Source of the DNA: Pseudomonadota bacterium
GTDB taxonomy: Bacteria; Pseudomonadota; Gammaproteobacteria; Tethybacterales; Persebacteraceae
Assembly: GCA_022600535.1 (NCBI GenBank)
Contig: JAHZKE010000060.1
Coordinates: 1 to 35,980 of the forward strand
Direction: 5' to 3'
DNA: 35,980 nt
In this document: one piece after another, positions 1-8,467 of the stretch
Layout: every line of letters starts with the position of its first letter
Position numbering within the stretch: position 1 is the stretch's first letter
The notes under the pieces: generated by a model
Databases searched by the model: none
Told to the model about the DNA's origin: nothing
Seen by the model: only the letters and a program-made list of their open reading frames with translations
Made by a program: the position numbers and the translations under genes

Positions 1-70
1 AGAAGCAACAGAAGCAACAGAAGCTGCAGAATCAGCGTCAGAAGCAACAGAACAAAGTAGCGATAGTTAA
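1..70 (+). CDS. rpoZ: C-terminal end of a small protein, probably RNA polymerase omega subunit
   Basis: Reading from base 2, an open frame runs into TAA at 68-70 and encodes 22 residues made of Glu-Ala-Thr repeats with a Ser-rich end. It is cut by the window edge, so no diagnostic domain is visible. The assignment to omega (RpoZ) rests on position alone: rpoZ directly precedes spoT in many gammaproteobacteria, and omega proteins often have variable acidic C-terminal tails. The stop lies 35 bases before the preferred spoT start, in the same direction, which fits an operon. Another small protein with an acidic tail cannot be excluded. Confidence 0.45.
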   Translation, partial: EATEATEAAESASEATEQSSDS

Positions 71-105
71 ACACAACCCGCAGGCTTTTGCCAGCGCCTT
101 CGGCA

Positions 106-2259
106 ATGGATATCAGCGCGCTCAATGCAAAATTAGCATCTTATTTACCGGCAGATAAATTAGCCGAGATAGATGTCGCCTATCGTTATAGTGAAAGCGC
201 CCACAGCGGGCAGAAGCGTGCCAGCGGCAAGCCCTATATTTTACATCCACTCACTGTTGCCGATATTCTTGCCGATTGGCGTGCCGACGTCTCCAGTATT
301 ATCGCTGCCTTACTACACGATGTTGTCGAAGATACTCCCATTACCTTGGCGCAAATTCAAGAGGCATTTGGCAACGATATTGCGAATTTGGTTGATGGCT
401 TATCTAAAATAGAACGCATACAAGGTATTGGACGCGACATGCGCGAGGCCGATAATTTCCGTAAATTATTGTTAGCTGCTGCGACCGACTGGCGTGTGGT
501 ATTTATCAAATTGGCAGATCGCCTGCATAACATGCGTACCCTTTCAGCGATTTCCAGCAACACAAAAAGGCGTTGGATTGCCGGCGAAACTTTAGAGATT
601 TATGCACCGATTGCTGGACGCTTAGGAATTTCTAAAGTGCAAGATGAGTTACAAAATTTGGCAATGCGCTATTTGCATCCCAACCGTTTTCGTGTGCTGA
701 CAAAAGCGCTTAAAAATTCTAATTCCAATAGTCGCACTGCTATTGATAAGGCAGAAACATTGTTGCGCGAGGGGATGCAAGCGCAAGGGATTGAATTTAC
801 CATGGAAAAGCGGCGTAAAAATCTCTATAGTATTTATCGCAAAATGGAACGTAATCAGTTATCGTTTGCGCAAGTGGAAGATATTATTGGTTTTCGTTTA
901 ATTGTGGAAAATCGCGCGGCATGTTATCAAACCTTGGGGGTGTTGCATGAGTTATTTATCCCGATGTCGCACCGCTTTAGAGATTTTATTGCCCTGCCCA
1001 AATTCAATGGCTATCAATCTTTACATACGGGGTTGCTTGCGAAAGGCGGCGTAAAAATTGATTTGCAAATTCGTACCGCGGCGATGCACGAAATTGCCGA
1101 ACATGGATTAGCGGCGCATTGGCTCTACAAACAAAAAGAGAGTAAAGTCGATTCGGCACAGGCAGAAGCATTGCAACGGTTGTCTTCATTGGTGCGCTTA
1201 CATGCCGAAAACACCGCGCCGGCGGAATTTATGGAAAATGTAAAAATTGATTTATTCCCGGCGGAAATGTTAGTGCTCACCCCGAATGGAAAAATTATTA
1301 CTTTACCGCAACAGGCAACGGCGTTGGATATGGCGTATGCCATTCATACCGAAGTGGGCGACCACGCCGAGCGGGCAATGATCAATGGTAAAGTCATGCC
1401 GTTAGCAATGAAACTCAATAGCGGCGATCAAGTTGAAATCATCACCAATGTAGCGATCTCTCCCCTGCCGCATTGGTTAACATTTGTCAAAACCGCACGC
1501 GCCCGTTCGCGCATCCGCCATGTATTGCAAACCACAGCAGAAAAAGAATCCGTCGCCGTCGGCAAAAATATACTCACTCTGGCGGTGCACCGTTTGGCAC
1601 CGGAAGTAAAAAATATTGAAGATATTGATAGCAGTCATTGGCGCACGGTGCTAGGCGGCAATAATTTTAAAACACAACAGGAACTCTACCGCGCTTTAGG
1701 GTTGGGCGAAATGTTGCCGGATGTCGTCGCACGGGCATTATTGCGCCGCCGCGTACGCAGTCGCGGTGACGAAAAAATGCAGCCGATTTTAATTGCCGGG
1801 GCGGGGCGGTCGGCAATTCATTTATCCCCGTGTTGTTATCCGCTGCCGTCAGAGCCGATTGTCGGGCTTTTGCGCAAAGAGCGAGGATTAATTATTCATT
1901 CGGGCGGTTGTCCGACGGTCAATAATAATAGCCGTCGTTCCGAACGTTGGACCGAAGTACAGTGGAGCCCTGATGCCGGTACGCGCGTGCATCGCAGCGC
2001 GTTGCGCTTGCAGTGCCAGAATCGTCCCGGATTAATTTCTATGATTAGCAGCGTGATTGGCAAACACCATGTCAACATTGTTACTTGCCATTTTGACGGT
2101 GGGGCACTGGAACGCGATAGCATTGTATTGGAAATGATTGTGGAAGTACATACCTTGGCAGAATTAGAAAAATTGCTCAGCATGTTGTTGCGACAAAGCG
2201 AGGTGCTCGCGGCAGAGCGTAAAATTACCTTGCAATCTGCTAGTGGCAATGCGAGTTAA
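106..2259 (+). CDS. spoT: Bifunctional (p)ppGpp synthetase/hydrolase SpoT
   Basis: Makes and degrades the stringent-response alarmone (p)ppGpp in the cytoplasm. The N-terminus has an intact HD hydrolase signature (HDVVED, about residues 71-76). The synthetase domain follows, with an IIGFRLIV segment and the NGYQSLHT and EHGLAAHW motifs. A TGS domain lies near the middle and an ACT domain at the end. Both catalytic halves look intact, as expected for SpoT rather than RelA. The ORF track starts at a TTG (88). I prefer ATG 106 because the protein then begins MDISALNAKLASYLP, which lines up with the start of E. coli SpoT; neither start has a clear Shine-Dalgarno. The length is 717 aa, in the family range. 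It probably shares a transcript with the upstream partial gene. Confidence 0.93.
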   Translation: MDISALNAKLASYLPADKLAEIDVAYRYSESAHSGQKRASGKPYILHPLTVADILADWRADVSSIIAALLHDVVEDTPITLAQIQEAFGNDIANLVDGLSKIERIQGIGRDMREADNFRKLLLAAATDWRVVFIKLADRLHNMRTLSAISSNTKRRWIAGETLEIYAPIAGRLGISKVQDELQNLAMRYLHPNRFRVLTKALKNSNSNSRTAIDKAETLLREGMQAQGIEFTMEKRRKNLYSIYRKMERNQLSFAQVEDIIGFRLIVENRAACYQTLGVLHELFIPMSHRFRDFIALPKFNGYQSLHTGLLAKGGVKIDLQIRTAAMHEIAEHGLAAHWLYKQKESKVDSAQAEALQRLSSLVRLHAENTAPAEFMENVKIDLFPAEMLVLTPNGKIITLPQQATALDMAYAIHTEVGDHAERAMINGKVMPLAMKLNSGDQVEIITNVAISPLPHWLTFVKTARARSRIRHVLQTTAEKESVAVGKNILTLAVHRLAPEVKNIEDIDSSHWRTVLGGNNFKTQQELYRALGLGEMLPDVVARALLRRRVRSRGDEKMQPILIAGAGRSAIHLSPCCYPLPSEPIVGLLRKERGLIIHSGGCPTVNNNSRRSERWTEVQWSPDAGTRVHRSALRLQCQNRPGLISMISSVIGKHHVNIVTCHFDGGALERDSIVLEMIVEVHTLAELEKLLSMLLRQSEVLAAERKITLQSASGNAS

Positions 2260-4074
2260 TTAATTCTTTTTGCCGTTGCGTTTGCGTTCGTTTTCATTCA
2301 AAAACTTTTTCCGCAAACGGACATGTTGCGGGGTCACTTCTACCAATTCGTCTTCTTCAATAAACGACAGCGCTTGTTCTAAGGAATAGCGCAACGGTGG
2401 CGTCAGTGTTAACGCTTCGTCGGTGCCGGAAGCACGAAAGTTAGTCAGTTGCTTGCCTTTAATGGCATTGACCACTAAATCGTTATCGCGGGAGTGAATG
2501 CCGACAATTTGCCCTTCATAGACATCAATGCCGTGCCCGAGAAACAGCTGCCCGCGGCTTTGTAAATTAAACAGCGAATACCCTGCCGTTTTGCCTTTCA
2601 GCATAGAAATCAAAACACCGTTTTTCCGTTTGGCAATTTTTCCACTTTTAATGCGGTCATAGTGGGAAAAAATACCGGTCATAATTCCGGTGCCGGAAGT
2701 TAAAGTGAGGAAAAAACCGCGAAACCCGATCAACCCGCGCGAGGGGATAAGAAACTCTAACTTCACCCGCCCTTTATTATCGGGTTGCATGTCTTTTAAG
2801 GCGCCTTGACGTTGAGTAATCTCCTGCATAATCGCCCCTTGATGCGCTTCTTCTATGTCAAAGACAACAATTTCATAAGGTTCGTGCAATTCGCCGTCCA
2901 CTTCTTTTTGTACGACCTGCGGGCGGGAGATGCCGAGTTCGTATCCTTCGCGGCGCATCGTTTCAATCAGTACGGATAAATGCAATTCGCCGCGTCCCGA
3001 TACTTTAAATTTATCGCCACTGTCTAAAAAATCAACATATAGGGCAACATTGTGCAGTAATTCTTTTTCCAAACGCTCTTTGATGTTGCGCGAGGTGACG
3101 TATTTGCCATCTTGCCCGGCAAACGGCGAATCATTGACTTGAAACGTCATGCTGACCGTGGGTTCATCCACCGTCAACGGCGGCAGGGCTTGCGGTTCTT
3201 CCACCGCACAAACGGTATCGGAAATATGCAAGCGTTCAATGCCGCTAATGCAAACAATATCACCGGCGTGGGCATCGGTGGCATTAATGCGCTCTAAGCC
3301 GTGATAACGCATCACTTGCGCGATTTTCCCGCGGCGTTGTTGCCCGTCTTTATCGATAATGACGACGGCTTGATTTTCGCGGACACTGCCTCTGCGAATG
3401 CGTCCAATCCCAATCACCCCGACATAACTGTTGTAGTCCAGTGAGGAAATTTGCATTTGTAACGGGGCGGTTAAATCGGCATCGGGCGGGGCGACTTTGG
3501 TGCAGATGAGCTCAAACAGCGGCGTCATATCATCGGCAAGTGCGTTGGCATCCGTGCCGGCAACGCCGTTAATGGCGGAGGTATAAATGACCGGAAAATC
3601 CAGTTGCGTGTCATTCGCCCCTAAGTGGTCAAATAAATCAAAAACCTGATCCATCACCCAATCGGGACGGGCACTGGGGCGATCTACTTTGTTGATGACA
3701 ACAATGGGATTGAGCCCGAATTCAAATGCTTTACTGGTGACAAAACGGGTTTGCGGCATTGGCCCATCAACGGCATCCACCAACAATAAAACCGAATCCA
3801 CCATAGAGAGCACACGTTCCACCTCGCCGCCAAAATCGGCGTGTCCGGGGGTATCGACAATATTAATATGAAACCCTTGCCAATCAATCGCGGTATTTTT
3901 CGATAAAATCGTAATCCCGCGTTCTTTTTCTTGATCGTTGGAATCCAAAATACGCTCGGTGAGTTCATCTTTGCGTTGCAAGGTGCCCGATTGACGCAGC
4001 AATTTGTCTACGAGGGTGGTTTTGCCATGGTCTACATGGGCGATGATGGCGATATTGCGTAATTTGTCTAACAT
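2260..4074 (-). CDS. typA: Translational GTPase TypA/BipA
   Basis: Ribosome-binding GTPase of the EF-G-like family, involved in 50S assembly and stress or low-temperature growth. The N-terminus carries the P-loop AHVDHGKT (about residues 12-19), then [14 protein letters not shown] and NKVD. EF-Tu-like domain II, EF-G-like III/V domains ([13 protein letters not shown]) and the BipA-specific C-terminal domain ([15 protein letters not shown]) follow in order. The track start is a TTG at 4089; ATG 4074 gives [13 protein letters not shown], matching homologue starts, and a 604-aa product close to the E. coli 607. Its stop codon directly abuts the spoT stop on the other strand. A perfect TATAAT lies about 24 bases upstream. 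Confidence 0.96.
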   Translation of the reverse strand: MLDKLRNIAIIAHVDHGKTTLVDKLLRQSGTLQRKDELTERILDSNDQEKERGITILSKNTAIDWQGFHINIVDTPGHADFGGEVERVLSMVDSVLLLVDAVDGPMPQTRFVTSKAFEFGLNPIVVINKVDRPSARPDWVMDQVFDLFDHLGANDTQLDFPVIYTSAINGVAGTDANALADDMTPLFELICTKVAPPDADLTAPLQMQISSLDYNSYVGVIGIGRIRRGSVRENQAVVIIDKDGQQRRGKIAQVMRYHGLERINATDAHAGDIVCISGIERLHISDTVCAVEEPQALPPLTVDEPTVSMTFQVNDSPFAGQDGKYVTSRNIKERLEKELLHNVALYVDFLDSGDKFKVSGRGELHLSVLIETMRREGYELGISRPQVVQKEVDGELHEPYEIVVFDIEEAHQGAIMQEITQRQGALKDMQPDNKGRVKLEFLIPSRGLIGFRGFFLTLTSGTGIMTGIFSHYDRIKSGKIAKRKNGVLISMLKGKTAGYSLFNLQSRGQLFLGHGIDVYEGQIVGIHSRDNDLVVNAIKGKQLTNFRASGTDEALTLTPPLRYSLEQALSFIEEDELVEVTPQHVRLRKKFLNENERKRNGKKN

Positions 4075-4097
4075 AATGGTGGCGTGCAAAACCGTCT

Positions 4098-4103
4098 ATT
4101 ATA
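4098..4103 (-). promoter_or_regulatory. Candidate -10 box for typA
   Basis: On the minus strand a perfect TATAAT ends 23 bases before the typA ATG, which would place transcription start around 4091 with a leader of roughly 17 bases. No good -35 hexamer is seen at 16-18 bases spacing, so the assignment rests on the -10 box and its position in the divergent typA/creatinase gap. Confidence 0.35.
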
Positions 4104-4130
4104 CTCTGCTTTGCCGATGTGCCCGCTTGT

Positions 4131-4180
4131 TTGTTTTATAGAGGGGGGGTGCGATAATAGCGTTTTTTTCCATACGAGGA
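4131..4180 (+). promoter_or_regulatory. Candidate promoter and ribosome binding site for creatinase
   Basis: A weak -35 (TTGTTT, 4131-4136) is followed 16 bases later by GATAAT (4153-4158), which would start transcription near 4165. ACGAGGA at 4174-4180 is a plausible Shine-Dalgarno 12 bases before the ATG at 4193. A run of seven G lies between the two hexamers. The site is read by eye; the -35 matches only three of six positions. Confidence 0.35.
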
Positions 4181-4192
4181 TATTTTTTTACC

Positions 4193-5395
4193 ATGCAACG
4201 AACGAAAACCATACCTAACGGCGCCGCCGTTTTAAATACTTTTTCGGCTGCCGAATACGAACAACGCCAAACGACTTTACGGCATTTAATGGCAGAGGAG
4301 GGAGTGGATGGCGTCATTTTTACTTCTGTTCATAATATTAATTATTATTCTGATTTTTTATATTGTTCGTTTGGTCGCCCCTATGGTTTGGTGGTGACTG
4401 AAAAAAAAGTGGTTTCTTTATCGGCAAATATTGACGGCGGTCAACCCTATCGCCGCACGGTCGGCGATAATCTCGTCTATACCGATTGGCAGCGGGATAA
4501 TTTTTTCTATGCCATCAGTCAAACTGCACCGACACGCGGAGTGATTGGTATTGAATACGACCATCAAAATTTGCAAAGTATGGAAAAATTAAAGCAAGCA
4601 TTGCCGGGGTGCACCTTTAAAGATATTAGCGCCGCCGTCATGCAACGGCGGCAGATTAAATCGGCAGAAGAGATTGCCCATATTCGTCAAGGGGCAGAAG
4701 TATGCGACATTGGCGGCGGCGCATTGGTAGCGGCAGTCGCTGCTGGAGTGCCCGAATACGAAGTTGCCCTTGCTGCCACCGCCGCCATGGTGCGCGAAAT
4801 TGCCCAACGTTACCCGCAAGCAGAGCTAATGGATACTTGGACGTGGTTTCAATCCGGCATTAATACCGACGGGGCGCACAATCCGGTAACCTCACGCGGT
4901 GTGCAAAAGGGCGATATTTTATCGCTCAACTGTTTTTCTATGATTGCCGGCTACTACACCGCGCTGGAGCGGACTTTATTTTTTGACCACGTAGATGAGG
5001 AATCGCTACGGTTGTGGGAAATCAATGTAAAAGTACACGAAGCCGGGCTTAAATTAATCAAACCCGGGGTGCGTTGCTGTGATATTGCGCAGGAATTAAA
5101 CGCCATTTATCAAGAATACGACTTATTAGAGGCGCGGACATTTGGTTACGGACACTCTTTTGGTGTGTTGTGCCATTATTATGGGCGTGAAGCCGGTTTA
5201 GAACTACGCGAAGACATTGAAACAGTCCTACAACCGAATATGGTGATTTCCATGGAACCGATGATTATGGTGCCGCAAGGAAAACCCGGTGCTGGCGGTT
5301 ATCGTGAGCATGATATTCTCGTGTTGACCGAAACCGGAGCAGAAAATATTACAAAATTTCCTTACGGGCCGGCAAATAACGTAATTTTTTCTTGA
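4193..5395 (+). CDS. Creatinase (creatine amidinohydrolase)
   Basis: Hydrolyses creatine to sarcosine and urea (EC 3.5.3.3). The protein follows the Pseudomonas creatinase over its whole length from memory: the N-terminal domain has SVHNINYYSDFLYCSFGRPY and SANIDGGQPYRR, and the C-terminal 'pita-bread' M24-fold domain has SGINTDGAHNPVT, HEAGLKLIKPG, FGYGHSFG, SMEPMIM and a final GAGGYREHDI. The His in GAHNPVT (residue 229) is the expected catalytic His. These signatures separate creatinase from ordinary Xaa-Pro dipeptidases and from ectoine hydrolase, which share the fold. Length is 400 aa, as usual for the family. ATG 4193 has AGGA upstream. No creatininase, sarcosine oxidase or urease gene lies nearby, so the use of its products must be encoded elsewhere. 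Confidence 0.93.
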   Translation: MQRTKTIPNGAAVLNTFSAAEYEQRQTTLRHLMAEEGVDGVIFTSVHNINYYSDFLYCSFGRPYGLVVTEKKVVSLSANIDGGQPYRRTVGDNLVYTDWQRDNFFYAISQTAPTRGVIGIEYDHQNLQSMEKLKQALPGCTFKDISAAVMQRRQIKSAEEIAHIRQGAEVCDIGGGALVAAVAAGVPEYEVALAATAAMVREIAQRYPQAELMDTWTWFQSGINTDGAHNPVTSRGVQKGDILSLNCFSMIAGYYTALERTLFFDHVDEESLRLWEINVKVHEAGLKLIKPGVRCCDIAQELNAIYQEYDLLEARTFGYGHSFGVLCHYYGREAGLELREDIETVLQPNMVISMEPMIMVPQGKPGAGGYREHDILVLTETGAENITKFPYGPANNVIFS

Positions 5396-5419
5396 GTATT
5401 TTTTATCTTGTAAATTTTA

Positions 5420-5441
5420 TAGTAGAATGCAACTTCTACTA
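5420..5441. repeat. Perfect palindrome between creatinase and nrdA
   Basis: Two 8-base arms, TAGTAGAA and TTCTACTA, flank a six-base centre (TGCAAC). A run of eight T follows about nine bases later (5451-5458). The T run is too far from the stem for a classical terminator, so it may be a weak creatinase terminator or a protein-binding site ahead of nrdA. Confidence 0.4.
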
Positions 5442-5475
5442 GATATGGAGTTTTTTTTGTTAAAAACTCGCCAAA

Positions 5476-5513
5476 TAACTACATATTGTTGATAACTTGT
5501 GTATCACTTGTGT
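5476..5513 (+). promoter_or_regulatory. Possible regulatory region of the nrd operon (NrdR/DnaA-like sites)
   Basis: Several loose matches to known nrd control sites cluster here. Bases 5476-5491 match about 11 of 16 positions of the NrdR-box consensus. Bases 5487-5495, on the minus strand, read TTATCAACA, one mismatch from the DnaA box TTATCCACA. The word ACTTGTGTA occurs twice, 11 bases apart, at 5495-5514. NrdR and DnaA both control nrdAB in E. coli, so the position makes sense. No convincing -35/-10 pair was found, and the matches are weak enough to arise in AT-rich sequence. Confidence 0.3.
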
Positions 5514-5578
5514 AAAAAATGTTATTTAATGTGTGTAAAGTGGTAAAAATTAATGACAGCAAAGAAAGAAAAACCATA

Positions 5579-8467
5579 ATGAATATGAGCATACTGCAAA
5601 ACAAAGTCGTGACGGATACGCCAACATCTATTTATACCGAAGAAATGCACCGCCAGGAGACCATTCTCCCCGGCTATAGTGTGATTCGCCGCAATGGTTC
5701 GGTGGTGCCGTTTGATGTCGATAAAATACGGGTGGCGTTGACGAAGGCGTTTCACGCGGTGCGCGGGCAGGCGGTGGCAAATTCAACCAGTGCGCGCCAG
5801 ATGATTGATGACACCGTGGCGCAAGTGGTGAGCACGTTGACGCGGCGTAAGCAAGTGGCGACGGCTTTTCATATTGAAGAAATTCAAGACCAAGTCGAAT
5901 TAGCATTATTGCGCGGGGAAGCGCACGATGTCGGGCGGGCGTATTTGCTCTATCGCGAAGCGCGGGCACAAGAACGGCAGCAGATGGCAGATGAAATGTT
6001 ACCGACCCCGATTCACGTCGTCGGTGACGATGGCGCCAGTCGTTTATTGGATGTACCCGACTTAAAAGAGCGGGTGAAAATGGCGGCAACCGGATTAGAC
6101 GAAGTCGATTGCGAAAGTTTATTACGCGATGTCTTGCGTGAAATTTACGATGGCATCGGTGCGCGCGAATTAGGGCGGGCGTTATCCATGGCGGCACGGG
6201 CGCGCATTGAGCGTGAGCCGCAGTATTCCGAGTTAAGCGCGCGCTTGCTTTTGGATATGTTACGCACCGAGGTTTTCGGGCATACGGTTTCGTTCGCGCA
6301 AATGGAAACCGGCTACGGCGAACATTTGGTGGAGATGCTCAAAAAAGGGACAGACGCCGGACTCATCAATCCGCAACTGTTGGAAAAATTTGATCTCATC
6401 GCATTGGGGAAAGAATTAGCCCCGCAACGCGATTTACAATTTGGCTATTTAGGGTTACAAACCTTATACGACCGTTATTTTTTGCATATTGGTGGACAAC
6501 GGATAGAACTCCCGCAAAGCTTTTTTATGCGCGTTGCCATGGGATTGGCAATTAACGAAGATAACCCGACCGCACGGGCGACCGAGTTTTATCATTTGTT
6601 ATCGTCTTTTCGCTTTATGAGCTCTACGCCGACTTTGTTTAATTCCGGCACTTGTCATTCGCAGCTCTCCAGTTGTTATTTAACCACCGTGCCCGATGCC
6701 TTAGATGGAATTTTCAACGCCTATAAAGAAAATGCCTTGTTAGCAAAATTCGCCGGCGGTTTGGGTAACGATTGGACGCCAGTTCGGGCGCAAGGGTCGC
6801 TCATTAAAGGGACCAATGGCAATTCGCAAGGGGTCATTCCATTTTTGAAAATCGTCAACGATACCGCGGTGGCAGTCAATCAAGGCGGCAAACGCAAAGG
6901 GGCGGTATGTGCCTATTTAGAAACTTGGCATTTAGACATATTGGACTTTTTAGATTTGCGTAAAAACACCGGTGACGAGCGCCGCCGCACGCACGAAATT
7001 AACACTGCCAACTGGGTGCCCGATTTGTTTATGAAGCGCGTACTGCAACAAGCCGATTGGACTTTATTTTCGCCCTTGGAGGTTCCCGATTTACACGATT
7101 CCTTCGGGGCAACATTTGAGGCACGTTACTGTGCCTACGAAGAAATGGCAGCGAAGGGGGAGATCTTATCCAAAACAATCCCGGCAGTCGATTTATGGCG
7201 GCGCATGTTGACGATGTTATACGAAACCGGTCATCCGTGGATTACCTTTAAAGACACTTGCAACATTCGCTCCCCGCAACAACATATTGGCGTGGTGCAT
7301 TCTTCTAATTTATGTACTGAAATCACGCTCAATACCAACGAAGAAGAAATTGCCGTCTGTAATTTAGGGTCGGTGAATTTATTGGCGCATTTTGAAAACG
7401 GCGCTCTCAATCGTGAAATGCTGTCGACAACCATTCGCACGGCGATGCGGATGTTAGACAATGTGATTGATATTAATTTTTACGCGGTAGACAAAGCCAA
7501 ACGCTCTAATCAACGTCATCGTCCGGTAGGGTTGGGGATGATGGGATTTCAAGATTGCTTATACGAAATGGGTATTGCTTATAACTCACCGGAAGCGGTT
7601 GAATTTGCCGACCGTTCCACTGAAATGGTGTGTTATGAAGCGTATTGGGCATCCACCGAGTTGGCAAAAGAACGCGGTGCTTACGAAACTTTTTCCGGTA
7701 GTTTGTGGTCGCGTGGTATCTTGCCGCAAGACAGCTTACGCCTATTGGCAAAAGAACGCTGCGGACAAATCGCCCATTTAAGTGGCGATTTACTCCCCGA
7801 AGGCGGCGATTCAATTGAAAGCGATTATTTAGCCGTAGATTTATCCTATACCTTGGATTGGCAAGCCCTGCGCGAGCGTATTCGCAAGTATGGCATGCGT
7901 AATTCCAACTGTGTCGCCATTGCCCCGACCGCAACCATTGCCAATATCATCGGAGTCACTGCCTCCATTGAACCGACGTATCAAAATGTCTACGCAAAAT
8001 CTAACTTATCGGGGGATTTTGCCGTATCTAATCGTTACTTAGTGCGTGATTTAAAAGAGTTAGCCCTATGGGACGATACGATGTTAGAAGACATTAAATA
8101 TTTTGATGGCAATTTAGAACAAATCAGTCGCGTGCCGACAGCCATTCGCAAAAAATATCCGACCGCATTTGAAATCGCACCGGAGTGGTTGATTGAATGT
8201 GCAGCAAGACGGCAAAAATGGATTGACCAAGCACAATCGCTCAATTTATACACCGCTACGGTATCGGGCAAGGTGCTCAACGACATGTATCAGTTGGCAT
8301 GGCGACGCGGATTGAAAACAACGTATTATTTGCGCACCTTAGCGGCAACCTCCACCGAAAAATACACTTCGCGCGCCGGTGCCCATAATTCAGTCGCCGT
8401 CGGCGAGACATCGCATACGGTCAATCAATGTGCAATTGACGATCCGGAATGCGAAGCATGCCAGTAA
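5579..8467 (+). CDS. nrdA: Class Ia ribonucleotide reductase, large (alpha) subunit
   Basis: Reduces ribonucleoside diphosphates to deoxyribonucleotides with the NrdB radical subunit. Two ATP-cone regulatory domains are visible at the N-terminus, the first starting at VIRRNGSVVPFDVDKI and the second spanning roughly residues 135-225, as in Pseudomonas-type NrdA. The catalytic barrel has GTCHSQLSSCYL, the NLCTEITL active-site loop and CNLGSVNL, giving the three redox/thiyl cysteines. The C-terminus ends ECEACQ, the shuttle cysteine pair that accepts electrons from thioredoxin or glutaredoxin. The track start at 5519 lies in the putative control region without a Shine-Dalgarno; the in-frame ATG at 5579 gives a 962-aa protein and is preferred. 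The methyltransferase gene overlaps its 3' end. Confidence 0.95.
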   Translation: MNMSILQNKVVTDTPTSIYTEEMHRQETILPGYSVIRRNGSVVPFDVDKIRVALTKAFHAVRGQAVANSTSARQMIDDTVAQVVSTLTRRKQVATAFHIEEIQDQVELALLRGEAHDVGRAYLLYREARAQERQQMADEMLPTPIHVVGDDGASRLLDVPDLKERVKMAATGLDEVDCESLLRDVLREIYDGIGARELGRALSMAARARIEREPQYSELSARLLLDMLRTEVFGHTVSFAQMETGYGEHLVEMLKKGTDAGLINPQLLEKFDLIALGKELAPQRDLQFGYLGLQTLYDRYFLHIGGQRIELPQSFFMRVAMGLAINEDNPTARATEFYHLLSSFRFMSSTPTLFNSGTCHSQLSSCYLTTVPDALDGIFNAYKENALLAKFAGGLGNDWTPVRAQGSLIKGTNGNSQGVIPFLKIVNDTAVAVNQGGKRKGAVCAYLETWHLDILDFLDLRKNTGDERRRTHEINTANWVPDLFMKRVLQQADWTLFSPLEVPDLHDSFGATFEARYCAYEEMAAKGEILSKTIPAVDLWRRMLTMLYETGHPWITFKDTCNIRSPQQHIGVVHSSNLCTEITLNTNEEEIAVCNLGSVNLLAHFENGALNREMLSTTIRTAMRMLDNVIDINFYAVDKAKRSNQRHRPVGLGMMGFQDCLYEMGIAYNSPEAVEFADRSTEMVCYEAYWASTELAKERGAYETFSGSLWSRGILPQDSLRLLAKERCGQIAHLSGDLLPEGGDSIESDYLAVDLSYTLDWQALRERIRKYGMRNSNCVAIAPTATIANIIGVTASIEPTYQNVYAKSNLSGDFAVSNRYLVRDLKELALWDDTMLEDIKYFDGNLEQISRVPTAIRKKYPTAFEIAPEWLIECAARRQKWIDQAQSLNLYTATVSGKVLNDMYQLAWRRGLKTTYYLRTLAATSTEKYTSRAGAHNSVAVGETSHTVNQCAIDDPECEACQ

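Noticed and set aside
5628-6197. 189-aa minus-strand ORF inside nrdA
   Set aside because: Shadow of the nrdA coding frame; His/Arg/Pro-rich composition and no motif.
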